A DNA stretch of 32,167 bases, taken from Candidatus Thioglobus sp. GTDB taxonomy: Bacteria > Pseudomonadota > Gammaproteobacteria > PS1 > Pseudothioglobaceae. The position numbers were made by a program, and so were the translations under genes. The stretch is taken from assembly GCA_029936515.1 (NCBI GenBank), contig JAPYSK010000015.1:1-32167 (forward strand), read 5' to 3'. How positions within the stretch are numbered: position 1 is the stretch's first letter; the number at the start of each line of letters is the position of its first letter. This document shows positions 8,418-16,772 of the stretch, one piece after another. The notes under the pieces were generated by a model. It ran no database searches and was not told the DNA's origin. It saw only the letters and a program-made list of their open reading frames with translations.

Positions 8418-9302
8418 TCACTCCTTTACTGCTCCTGAAGTTAACCCTGCTATGAGATGTTTCTGCATAAACAGGAAAATTAACAACACGGGCAGAACTC
8501 CGACAAGACTTGCGGCCATCATTTCGTTCCACAACACATCTTGATAACCAATAAACTCAAAAATACCAGCTGGTAGAGGCATATAGTCCCTATTCTGGTT
8601 AAATGTAATGGCAAATAAAAATTGCTGTGCATAAGCGCCAATGAAAATCGCGATACCAACAACAATTAAGCCTGGCACAGCCAAAGGCAATATAATGCGG
8701 CGTAATGTATAAAGGCGAGATGCGCCATCTACAAATGCCGCCTCCTCCAACTCATAGGGTATCTTCTCTAAAAAAGTTTTAAGTAGCCAAATACCTTGTG
8801 GTATAAGAAATGCAACACCCGGAATAATCATCGACCAGTATGTATTTAATAAACCATACATTCTCAATAATTTATATAAAGGGATCAGCAGAACTGCGCC
8901 AGAGAACATATTCACTGCTAGAAAAAGCGTGAGACTGACAGACTTGCCTTTAAAATTAAAACGTGCATAGGCATAAGCAGCAGGAACTACAAAACACAAC
9001 GAAATAGCGGTAACAGCACTTGCTAAAAATACACTATTAAATATATAACGCGGCAATTGAGGGACCGTTACCCACATATCTCTATAAGCCTGAAAGCTCA
9101 TTTTGTCTGACCAAAACCTGCTCATAAAATCAACAAAGCTCATTGTTTCTCCAAGTGGAATGTCAGGTCGGCTAAATAAATGAGTTAATGGTCTCAGTGA
9201 TGCAATAAACATTTCAACAAATGGAAGCAACATAAAAGTTATAAATAGTGCAATAGAAGTGTAAATTCCTATCTTGTGGAGTAATGAGTATTTATCCATC
9301 AT
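8418..9302 (-). CDS. Carbohydrate ABC transporter permease, MalG/UgpE type
   Basis: Inner-membrane permease of the CUT1 importer, 294 aa from the chosen start. It has six or so hydrophobic segments and the cytoplasmic EAA loop YELEEAAFVDGASRLYTLRRIILPLA, which contacts the ATPase. ATG 9302 overlaps the TGA of the preceding permease (ATGATG), giving coupled translation; a longer reading from 9389 would run deep into the upstream gene and is unlikely. The tail AGLTSGAVKE is typical of MalG-type subunits. Pairs with the permease at 9299-10240. Confidence 0.92.
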   Translation of the reverse strand: MMDKYSLLHKIGIYTSIALFITFMLLPFVEMFIASLRPLTHLFSRPDIPLGETMSFVDFMSRFWSDKMSFQAYRDMWVTVPQLPRYIFNSVFLASAVTAISLCFVVPAAYAYARFNFKGKSVSLTLFLAVNMFSGAVLLIPLYKLLRMYGLLNTYWSMIIPGVAFLIPQGIWLLKTFLEKIPYELEEAAFVDGASRLYTLRRIILPLAVPGLIVVGIAIFIGAYAQQFLFAITFNQNRDYMPLPAGIFEFIGYQDVLWNEMMAASLVGVLPVLLIFLFMQKHLIAGLTSGAVKE

Positions 9303-10240
9303 TTCTGAACTCCTGCATAGCCATACTTTTTGCCTAACCATCCCAAAACAGTTAAATAAATTAGTGAGAAAATGCCTAATAATAAGCAAACAAGAACTGC
9401 TCTAGTTGCTCCTGCGCCAAACTTATAGCTAAATATAGCTGTTTTAAAGGTGTCAATAATCAATGTTGTAGTTGCACCTCTCGGACCACCCTCAGTTAAG
9501 ATCCAAATAATTTCAAATGAATTAAATGTCCAAATTGCTGACAATAGTGCCATTGATATAACTGTAGGCATAATCTGTGGCATCGTAATTCTACGAAATC
9601 GGTACCATCGTGATGCACCATCAACATAGGCAGCCTCATATAAATCTTTTGGTACACCTTGAATAGCTGCTAAAAAGAACAAGCTAACCATCGGTGTCCC
9701 AATCCACACATCAGTCACAACTGCTGAATAAAATGCGCTCTGTTTATAAGCCAAAAAACTGAAAGGGCCATTTGTTATACCAACCATCTCTGCAAAGCTT
9801 GAAAGGAGGCCGAAATGACCGTTATAAAGCCATAGCCACCCAAAACAGCCTATAGCTATTGGAACTATCCATGGAGGCATAATTAATGCACGAAAAATCC
9901 CTCTTGCTCTTATATTACTTGCTAATAATGTTGCCCCAATCAAACCTAAAATTACTTTCAAACCAACAGAGAGGAACATCCAGTAAAAGGTTCTCGTGAC
10001 AATGGCAGGAAATTTACGCCCACCTATTACTTTTTCATAGTTCTCCCAACCTACAAAATCAGCTCCTTCCATCAGAGTTCCGAGGTTTGAATTAGTAAAA
10101 GACAAGCGAAAAGTTTCATAAAGAGGCCAAAGAACAACCAAAAACATACACAGGGCAGCGGGAGCAATTAATGCCCAAGCGAAAAGTGTTGTTGTTTGTG
10201 TCTTGGTTTTGGGCTTAAACATTTGAATGAACTGATTCAC
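9299..10240 (-). CDS. Carbohydrate ABC transporter permease, MalF/UgpA type
   Basis: 313 aa inner-membrane permease. It has an N-terminal transmembrane segment (LFAWALIAPAALCMFLVVLW), further hydrophobic helices and the EAA loop KDLYEAAYVDGASRWYRFRRITMPQ. The start is GTG at 10240, supported by a strong AAGGAGGG about ten bases upstream on the minus strand. It therefore overlaps the end of the GH20 gene by 26 bases. Together with the 8418-9302 permease it forms the heterodimeric channel of the sugar importer. Confidence 0.92.
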   Translation of the reverse strand: MNQFIQMFKPKTKTQTTTLFAWALIAPAALCMFLVVLWPLYETFRLSFTNSNLGTLMEGADFVGWENYEKVIGGRKFPAIVTRTFYWMFLSVGLKVILGLIGATLLASNIRARGIFRALIMPPWIVPIAIGCFGWLWLYNGHFGLLSSFAEMVGITNGPFSFLAYKQSAFYSAVVTDVWIGTPMVSLFFLAAIQGVPKDLYEAAYVDGASRWYRFRRITMPQIMPTVISMALLSAIWTFNSFEIIWILTEGGPRGATTTLIIDTFKTAIFSYKFGAGATRAVLVCLLLGIFSLIYLTVLGWLGKKYGYAGVQK

Positions 10241-12227
10241 TAGCCAAACCCTCCTTATTTATAGTTTTCGAATCAGACATGACATCAAAATTTTCACTAC
10301 GATAATAGTCCCACCCTATTTGATTGAATAAACTTCTAAAACTGTTATGAGCTAAAGTGCTCAATTCATTACCTTTCCTTTTATTGTTCTCATTTGACCA
10401 GGCGCTTTCTGATAGTCCAATAATTCTAGGGCACAACATTGCCTCCATATGACTATCATGTGTAATGGTTTCACTCCAAAGATGTCCTTGTATCCCTTCA
10501 ATATTTGCTTCCAATTCTGGCTCATCTGATGGAATAATTTGCCAATCAACTGTATCCTCTAAGGATACAATTGCTGCCCAATTAGCACCACGATCACTAT
10601 AGTTTTTACTTTGTGCCATATCGAAATAAATATGCTCTGCTGGACACAATACAACTTTATAGCCTTTGCGAGCTAGATCGTATCCTGATTCTAGATTCTG
10701 CCAACTAAATAAAAGTTTCTCAGATTTATTTTCTTTATAAGAGCCTTCCTCTGCTTCCTGCCAAGCAGCCGTTTTTTTATTATTAAACTCAACCCTAGCT
10801 GAGAGTTTATTAATAAACCAGGATGCTACATCTTTATTATTTTTGAGGTTATGTTTTTGTTTTAAAGCTTCAACTGCAGGAGATTTTTTCCAGCTTTCTG
10901 GTGCCACCTCATCACCACCTAGATGAATATACTCACCAGGAAATATTTCACATAAGTCATCAATTAAAGACTCAATAAGTGAAAATGTATCAGGCATTGC
11001 TGGGTTTAGAGTATTTTCATAATAGCCCTGAACTGAGACTTCATTGCTTTTGTCTCTTGGATCACGTGTAGTAGGGAAAAGCTGAATTAATGACATGTTA
11101 TGCCCAGGTAAATCAAACTCGGGCATTACATCAATATAATTAGATGACGCTCGTTCAATAACTTGCTTGATATCACTAGAGTCATAGCAACCACCAGTTG
11201 GGCTAAGGCCAGAACCAAAAATAGGGGGGACTAAAAGGTTATTGCCTCTAATGGCGGTAGCAGTGGCAAGTTCAGGATTACTATCAAGCTTAAAACGAAA
11301 TGCTTCATCATCAGTACCATGCCAATGAAACTTATTGAGTTTAAATAAGCTCATTAAATCGAGCAATTTCAACAAGCTATTAACAGAATAAAAGTGTCTC
11401 ACAGTATCTAGGTGTTGTCCTCTCCAACCAAAGCGTGGCTTATCGACAATAGAGCCACAAGGTATTAATTTATGATACATCTGATCTAATTGAATAAGAG
11501 TAACCAGTCCATAAAAGAAACCACACTCATCCCCAGAAGCAAGCTCTACAACATCACTAGTAATTGTTAGATGGTATGAAGAAGTATCAGGGAGTTTTTG
11601 AAATTTAAGTCTTAAAGAAGTTGAAACATTTTCAGATTGGTTGTTAGGTTTTGCAGACAATAAATCTATATTAATTCTGCTCCCAAGATCTGAGGCTGAC
11701 TTATAAGCTTTGGTCATCATCTCAGAATCATCTAAAAAAACATTAATTGGCTTACTTAAGTTACAAACACCAGCACTAGGACTCCAGAGATGAGGGTGTG
11801 GCACCAATCTTAATGACTCAGAGGGTAAATTATCTCCCGAAACTTGGAGGATTGATGCCACGGAGGAGATTCTTTCAAAATCAATATCCGTCATATCTAG
11901 ATAAATTGTATTTCCATTTAATACTTTTAGAAAGCCCCCTTGAGGCCCCCATGTATGATTCATTGGCTTATGTCTAAAATATTCATAGCCATATTTAAAA
12001 TTCCACTCCTCTCCAGGGCTCAATGTGAATTGTGAAGGATGTGAGAGCTCTGAATAGCCACCAACACTTTTAGAAACAATGCAATTCTCAACAGATTTAA
12101 TTGGAGAAAGTACACTAAAACAAAATAAAAAGTTATCAATTTTATGCGCACTATTATTTACCAATTTCGAGCAAAAATAGCCATCAGAATCAATTGAAGT
12201 TGTCATAACAAATTCTGTCGAGCTCAA
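10215..12227 (-). CDS. GH20 beta-N-acetylhexosaminidase, no signal peptide
   Basis: 670 aa glycoside hydrolase family 20 enzyme, expected to release GlcNAc from chitobiose or other beta-linked HexNAc oligomers. The N-terminal third resembles the carbohydrate-binding and GH20b regions of chitobiases. The catalytic barrel starts near FGWRGQHLDTVRHF (about residue 270), with FHWHGTDDEAFR and the catalytic Asp-Glu pair in YIHLGGDEV (D439-E440). GH20 uses the substrate acetamido group as nucleophile, positioned by that Asp. No signal peptide is visible, so it should act in the cytoplasm on imported oligomers. The start is TTG 12227 with AGAGGA upstream; ATG 12206 is the alternative. First gene of the leftward operon, overlapping the first permease. 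Confidence 0.92.
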   Translation of the reverse strand: MSSTEFVMTTSIDSDGYFCSKLVNNSAHKIDNFLFCFSVLSPIKSVENCIVSKSVGGYSELSHPSQFTLSPGEEWNFKYGYEYFRHKPMNHTWGPQGGFLKVLNGNTIYLDMTDIDFERISSVASILQVSGDNLPSESLRLVPHPHLWSPSAGVCNLSKPINVFLDDSEMMTKAYKSASDLGSRINIDLLSAKPNNQSENVSTSLRLKFQKLPDTSSYHLTITSDVVELASGDECGFFYGLVTLIQLDQMYHKLIPCGSIVDKPRFGWRGQHLDTVRHFYSVNSLLKLLDLMSLFKLNKFHWHGTDDEAFRFKLDSNPELATATAIRGNNLLVPPIFGSGLSPTGGCYDSSDIKQVIERASSNYIDVMPEFDLPGHNMSLIQLFPTTRDPRDKSNEVSVQGYYENTLNPAMPDTFSLIESLIDDLCEIFPGEYIHLGGDEVAPESWKKSPAVEALKQKHNLKNNKDVASWFINKLSARVEFNNKKTAAWQEAEEGSYKENKSEKLLFSWQNLESGYDLARKGYKVVLCPAEHIYFDMAQSKNYSDRGANWAAIVSLEDTVDWQIIPSDEPELEANIEGIQGHLWSETITHDSHMEAMLCPRIIGLSESAWSNENNKRKGNELSTLAHNSFRSLFNQIGWDYYRSENFDVMSDSKTINKEGLASESVHSNV

Positions 12228-12557
12228 TTTTTTATCCTCTTAGACTAATTTTTTTAAAAAAACCTTCATAAGGCGAAGTATGTTCACCACTTCACATAAA
12301 TAATTGGTAATGAAATGGTATTATATAACAGATATTAATTAAAAAGGAAATAAGATTAAAAAAAATTATCAATAAAGCTTTAATAATGCATTTAATATAG
12401 CTTTTAATCAAAAAAATATACAAATAAAATGGTATAGATAATAAATATTTATTTTATTTTTCCATTAACTTTTGAAATTGTATTAAAATATAATAGTACC
12501 AATTAAGTACCAATCTTCTATTTGAGGCTTGTTTTTATTTTTTTGATCACTGATTTA
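12228..12557. promoter_or_regulatory. Divergent promoter/operator region between the GH20-transport and gntR-nagAB operons
   Basis: About 330 very AT-rich bases with no gene. TGGTA motifs stand in pairs one helical turn apart: TTGGTA at 12304 and ATGGTA at 12315 on the plus strand, and GTACCAAT at 12496 and 12507 (TTGGTAC on the minus strand). A single ATGGTA lies at 12429. The outer pairs face each other and flank the two expected promoters. GntR/HutC regulators of amino-sugar genes (NagR, DasR) bind TGGT-containing operators, so these are the likely sites of the GntR protein encoded next door. I assign no exact -10/-35 because the region is too AT-rich to choose. Confidence 0.5.
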
Positions 12558-13310
12558 ATGACCGATATCAACAATCTTATAAATTTTTTAATGCCTTCTA
12601 ATGATAGTTCGGAGTCCCTGTATAAGCAATTATCTCGCTCACTTAACAGTGCAATTCAACAAGGTCTTTTGGCGCCTGGTGATGCATTAATGCCTGAGAG
12701 AGAATTAGCCTCTAAACTTAATTTGTCTAGAATTACTGTGCGTAAAGCAATTGACCAACTTGTTGATATTGGAATGTTAAATAAACGTCAAGGAGCTGGT
12801 ACAGTTGTTTCTGAAAGTGTTGATCTTGTTCTACATAAAAATCTTTCATCACTAAATAGTTTTTCAGCTGATATGAAAAAGCGAGGTTTAAAATCTTATT
12901 CAAGAATTATCCTACGTGAAGAGGGAAAAGCAACCCCAAAAGAAGCTCTTATTTTAAATTTAAATGAAGATGATTTTGTTCATCGATTAAATAGAGTCAG
13001 GTATTTAGTAAATGAGCCTCTTCTTTATGAAATTGCTGTTATTCCAGCATCAATCATATCTATTACGTCTGCTATTGATGAATCACTTTACGAGCTTCTT
13101 GAATCAAAAAAAATGAATCCAGTTACTGCAAAACAGAATATTCATGCAATCATTGCTGACGATAATTTAGCTATTAAGCTTGAAGTAAGCCCAGGAAGTG
13201 CCGTTTTATTTGTTGAAAGGAGAGGTAAGAATTCTAATGGTAGAGTAGTCGAATACACCCAGTCTTATTATCGTGGTGATCGCTATGACTATGTGGTTGA
13301 ACTCGGATGA
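12558..13310 (+). CDS. GntR family (HutC/NagR-type) transcriptional regulator
   Basis: About 250 aa from ATG 12558. An N-terminal winged helix-turn-helix runs roughly 18-85 (LYKQLSRSLNSAIQQGLL, MPERELASKLNLSRITVRKAIDQL, NKRQGAGTVV). It is followed by a UTRA effector-binding domain with LNRVRYLVNEPLLYE and the closing GRVVEYTQSYYRGDRYDYVVEL. UTRA members bind phosphorylated sugars such as GlcNAc-6-P or GlcN-6-P. An in-frame TTG at 12522 would add 12 hydrophobic residues not seen in the family; ATG 12591 is a shorter option. Its stop overlaps the nagA start (ATGA), so it is co-expressed with the pathway it probably controls. Confidence 0.9.
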   Translation: MTDINNLINFLMPSNDSSESLYKQLSRSLNSAIQQGLLAPGDALMPERELASKLNLSRITVRKAIDQLVDIGMLNKRQGAGTVVSESVDLVLHKNLSSLNSFSADMKKRGLKSYSRIILREEGKATPKEALILNLNEDDFVHRLNRVRYLVNEPLLYEIAVIPASIISITSAIDESLYELLESKKMNPVTAKQNIHAIIADDNLAIKLEVSPGSAVLFVERRGKNSNGRVVEYTQSYYRGDRYDYVVELG

Positions 13311-14461
13311 AGCAAGCACTAATAGGAGCTCAGCTATTCTCGGGCAAAGAGTTCTTTGACAATAGAGCACTATTAATTGATGGTGAAAATATTATCGATA
13401 TTATTAATGAGCATAATATTCCGAACAACTTTGAAACACAAAAATTAAATGGCGGTATTCTCTCTCCTGGGTTTATTGACCTTCAGGTTAATGGTGGAGG
13501 CGGGAAGCTATTTAACAACTCACCAGATAAACAGAGCTTAAATACAATAATAGAAGCACATCAACATTTTGGCACGACTAGCATTATGCCAACTGTTATT
13601 AGTGACTCGTTAAATGTTCTTAAGAGATGTACCACAACAATCTCTGAAGTGATTGAAAACAATAAATCCCTCTTAGGGGTTCATATAGAAGGTCCTTTCT
13701 TTAATGTTAAGTATCGTGGTGTTCATCAAAAGAAATACATCAATACGATTAACTCTGACTATTTAAACTTATTTGAAAGCTTAAAAGACTTTCCAGTCAT
13801 ACTCACTTTAGCACCTGAATGCATTTCTACTAAACAGTTGAAGCACCTAAAATCTCTTGGCTTTAAGATTCTTGCTGGGCATACTGATGCAAGTTATGAT
13901 CAACTTGAAGAGGCAATTAAATATGGACTAGACGGCTTTACTCATCTTTTTAATGCGATGGGACAAATTTCTGCACGTGAGCCTGGTGTTGTAGGCTCTG
14001 CATTAACTTTTGATAATGCTGCTGCGAGCATTATCGTTGATTTACATCATGTTCATCCATCTTTAATTCAGATGGCGTATAAGCAAAAACCTCAAGGTAA
14101 GCTCTTTTTTGTTTCAGACTCAATGGCGACAATTCATCATGGAAAGCCTTCTTTTGAACTTTATGATGAGGTAGTTAGTGAATCCAATGGGCGCATTATT
14201 AACTCAGAAGGAAAATTAGCCGGCTCTTCCATTACACAAATAGATGCTATCAAAAATGCCTATCAAAGTTGCAATATTCCATTGAATGATGCTATTGCTA
14301 TGGTAACTCGCTATCCTGCAGAATACTTAGGTGTTGCGAATTATCTTGGTTCATTAAAATCAGGTTACCGAGCTGATCTTACTCACTTTGACTTAGATTT
14401 TCAGGTACATAATGTGTGGGTCGCTGGCAAGCAGTTAAAACAAGAAACCCTATGCGAGTAG
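13307..14461 (+). CDS. nagA: N-acetylglucosamine-6-phosphate deacetylase NagA
   Basis: 384 aa amidohydrolase that removes acetate from GlcNAc-6-P to give GlcN-6-P. Landmarks in order: SPGFIDLQVNGGGG (about 53-66), metal-binding glutamate in GVHIEGPFFN (about residue 127), LAGHTDASYDQ and THLFNAMGQ with the metal histidines, and FVSDSM with the catalytic aspartate (about 271). The C-terminus ends in the usual GSLKSGYRADLTHFD strand. ATGA overlap with gntR at its start and a 10-base overlap with nagB at its end show one transcription unit. Confidence 0.96.
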   Translation: MKQALIGAQLFSGKEFFDNRALLIDGENIIDIINEHNIPNNFETQKLNGGILSPGFIDLQVNGGGGKLFNNSPDKQSLNTIIEAHQHFGTTSIMPTVISDSLNVLKRCTTTISEVIENNKSLLGVHIEGPFFNVKYRGVHQKKYINTINSDYLNLFESLKDFPVILTLAPECISTKQLKHLKSLGFKILAGHTDASYDQLEEAIKYGLDGFTHLFNAMGQISAREPGVVGSALTFDNAAASIIVDLHHVHPSLIQMAYKQKPQGKLFFVSDSMATIHHGKPSFELYDEVVSESNGRIINSEGKLAGSSITQIDAIKNAYQSCNIPLNDAIAMVTRYPAEYLGVANYLGSLKSGYRADLTHFDLDFQVHNVWVAGKQLKQETLCE

Positions 14462-15231
14462 TTATTCTTCCAACCGAACAAGAAGCAAGTGATTTTGCAG
14501 CTGACTTTATTGAGAAGTTGATTATTGAAAATGAAAACGCAGTCCTTGGTCTGGCAACTGGTAGCTCTGTTCTTTTAACTTATGAGACTTTAATTAAAAA
14601 GTATCAATCTGGAGAGATGAGCTTCAAAAATATAATTACCTTTAATTTAGATGAATATATTGGCCTGAAACCCAATCATACCAAAAGCTATCGGCATTAT
14701 ATGAATCAGAAGCTCTTTGACCATATTGATATAGATACTAAAAATGTTTTTATACCTGAATGTTTTAATCAGGATTATGAGTTGAGCTGTGAAAATTATG
14801 AATCTAAAATAAGACAGCATGGCGGAATAGACCTTCAATTATTAGGCATAGGGACCAATGGGCATATTGGCTTTAATGAGCCGACATCAAGTCTTAAATC
14901 AAGGACACGAGTAAAGACGCTCACTCAAAACACAATCACAAACAATTCACGTTTTTTTGAAAATAATGAAGTGCAACCTTCTATTGCAATTACTATGGGA
15001 ATTGGAACAATAATGGAAGCTCAAAATATTATTCTCATTGGCCTTGGTAAACATAAAAGTAAGGCAGTTGCTGATCTAATTGAAGGGCCAGTCTCTTCAT
15101 TCTGTCCTGGCAGTGTTCTTCAAAATCATAGAAATGCAGTGGTCGTTTTAGATAATCTTGCCGCATCCAATCTTAAGTTGTATGATTACTATATTCATAC
15201 AGAAAAAATGTACCTTAAATATATGTGTTAA
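14452..15231 (+). CDS. nagB: Glucosamine-6-phosphate deaminase NagB
   Basis: 259 aa enzyme converting GlcN-6-P to fructose-6-phosphate and ammonia. It shows LGLATGSSVLLTYE (phosphate-binding), FNLDEYIGL with the catalytic aspartate and LGIGTNGHIGFNEP with the catalytic histidine and glutamate. The GTNGH form rather than GxDGH is, as I recall, also found in Gram-positive NagB, so I do not treat it as a defect. I chose ATG 14452 (MRVVILPTEQEAS, the usual N-terminus) rather than an upstream in-frame ATG at 14416 inside nagA. It overlaps nagA by 10 bases and is last in the gntR-nagA-nagB operon. Confidence 0.95.
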   Translation: MRVVILPTEQEASDFAADFIEKLIIENENAVLGLATGSSVLLTYETLIKKYQSGEMSFKNIITFNLDEYIGLKPNHTKSYRHYMNQKLFDHIDIDTKNVFIPECFNQDYELSCENYESKIRQHGGIDLQLLGIGTNGHIGFNEPTSSLKSRTRVKTLTQNTITNNSRFFENNEVQPSIAITMGIGTIMEAQNIILIGLGKHKSKAVADLIEGPVSSFCPGSVLQNHRNAVVVLDNLAASNLKLYDYYIHTEKMYLKYMC

Positions 15232-15285
15232 GTGTTAACATTATCTAAATAAGTTGGTCTAGATTTATATAAAGGATGTATTAAG

Positions 15286-16014
15286 ATGAGTTTAATTTTT
15301 AAACAACTATTTGAAAATGAAAGTTGCACTTACACCTACATTTTGGCTGAAAGTGAAACAAGAGAAGCTGCAATTATAGATGCTGTCGACATTATGATGG
15401 AACGTGACACTGCCTTACTTAAAGAACTAAACCTTGACTTAAAATTTATCATCGAAACCCACATCCATGCTGACCATATAACTAGCGCCTGTCCTCTTAA
15501 AAAATACTACCCGAAAGCTAAAATTGTGATGGGCATGGAAAATGTTGACGCAGAATCCTGCTCTGACATTATGGTTAATGAGGGTCATGTTTTACCTATT
15601 GGTAATTATGAAATTAAAGCGATTGAAACGCCTGGTCATACCTTAGGCTGTATGTCGTATCTGATTGATAATAAATTATTTACTGGTGATTCCTTATTTA
15701 TTAGAAGTACTGGTCGCTGTGATTTTCAGGGCGGCTCTGCCAAAACTCTTTATAAATCGATTCATAAGCTATTTAAATTACCAGATTCTACTGAAGTCTA
15801 TCCTGCGCATGATTACAATGGCTTCTCAGTGAGCACCATTGGTGAAGAAAAGAAATTTAACTCGATGATTCAAGAAACATTTGACCAAAAAACTTTTATT
15901 AAAAACGTAAACAGTTTAAAACTAGATCCTCCAAAAAAAATAAAAGCCTCTATCCCTGCTAACCAGAGCTGTGGATTGATTTCAGCTCAAATTCTAAAAT
16001 CACCTTATAAATAA
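15286..16014 (+). CDS. ETHE1-like persulfide dioxygenase (MBL-fold)
   Basis: 242 aa metallo-beta-lactamase-fold protein. The metal motif THIHADH is at about residues 59-65, GHTLGCMSYL supplies a third histidine, the TGDSLFIRSTGRCDFQGG segment is the ETHE1/sulfur-dioxygenase hallmark (GRxDFQ), and VYPAHDYNG is the late histidine. The family oxidises glutathione persulfide to sulfite and glutathione with a mononuclear iron. This fits sulfur-oxidising metabolism, one reason I lean to a SUP05-like host. About 70 residues after the core (FDQKTFIKN...) resemble the C-terminal extension of the type. AAAGGATG lies upstream. The 54-base gap after nagB shows no terminator, so read-through is possible. 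Confidence 0.87.
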   Translation: MSLIFKQLFENESCTYTYILAESETREAAIIDAVDIMMERDTALLKELNLDLKFIIETHIHADHITSACPLKKYYPKAKIVMGMENVDAESCSDIMVNEGHVLPIGNYEIKAIETPGHTLGCMSYLIDNKLFTGDSLFIRSTGRCDFQGGSAKTLYKSIHKLFKLPDSTEVYPAHDYNGFSVSTIGEEKKFNSMIQETFDQKTFIKNVNSLKLDPPKKIKASIPANQSCGLISAQILKSPYK

Positions 16015-16060
16015 AGTTATTTGAACACATACTGAAATTTTTGAAATTACATTAAATATT

Positions 16061-16447
16061 ATGGACATAACAACCCCTGCAATTCTTTTTCCAGCAATAT
16101 CTTTACTTTTTGTAGCCTATACAAATCGTCTTCACTCACTAAGTGTTCTTATTAGAGCAATGACAACTGAGGGTAGCAATGAGTCAAAGACTAGACACAC
16201 GCAAGAGCAGCTAGATATTTTACAAAAACGTGTTACTTATATTAAAAGGATGCAGGTCTTTGGCATACTAAGTTTTATTTTTAACCTAATTACAATTATC
16301 TGTCTTTATATAAATTATGATTATCTTGCTAATTATATTTTTGGCTTTGGACTATTAATGCTGTCTGCATCATTATTTTTTACATTGCTCGAAACATTGA
16401 TCTCTACGAAAGCGCTGGGTATTCACCTTAAAAATTATAAGAGTTAA
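16061..16447 (+). CDS. DUF2721 family membrane protein
   Basis: 128 aa. An N-terminal hydrophobic stretch (TTPAILFPAISLLFVAYTNRL) is followed by a charged cytoplasmic middle with HTQEQLDILQKRVTYIKRMQ. Two membrane segments follow at about 67-86 and 92-113, as in DUF2721 proteins. Function of the family is unknown. It starts 46 bases after the persulfide dioxygenase in the same direction; its stop codon overlaps the stop of the opposite-strand pseudogene at 16444. Confidence 0.75.
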   Translation: MDITTPAILFPAISLLFVAYTNRLHSLSVLIRAMTTEGSNESKTRHTQEQLDILQKRVTYIKRMQVFGILSFIFNLITIICLYINYDYLANYIFGFGLLMLSASLFFTLLETLISTKALGIHLKNYKS

Positions 16448-16752
16448 ATTTCTATATCAAAAACAATAATTCCCTGATGTTCATCTTTGCTCATCGAAAC
16501 CAGTTTACTCCCTAGTAGACTATGCTCTGGATGTTCGTTATATTCAAGCAACGCTTTATGCTATCAAAGCTGGCGATAAAGCCAGAATTATATTCTGATG
16601 TTTTTTTTCTCAAAATCTAAATTATTTCCATAATCAAAGCCAACTAAACCATCAATCTTTTGTTTGAGACTTGAAAGGCTTTTGAACAATTTAAATTGCT
16701 TTGACTCAGTTACTTCAGATTTAAAGTTTAGAAATATGCAGTGCTTCAACAT
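16444..16752 (-). pseudogene. Frameshifted Dabb-domain (stress-responsive alpha/beta barrel) protein
   Basis: Reading leftwards from ATG 16752 gives a normal Dabb start (MLKHCIFLNFKSEVTES, then KQKIDGLVGFDYGNNLDF). The frame is lost at an eight-base T run (16601-16608; A run on the coding strand). In the next frame TSEYNSGFIASFDS continues the domain. A second one-base loss at about 16555-16557 shifts again, after which LLEYNEHPEHSLLGSKLVS and IIVFDIEI close it with TAA at 16446-16444. Dabb domains are about 100 residues, exactly what is recovered if both shifts are corrected. Either a recent pseudogene or two homopolymer sequencing errors. It precedes no promoter that I can identify. Confidence 0.8.
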
Positions 16753-16772
16753 CGCTTTCAAAACTTAAAGAA

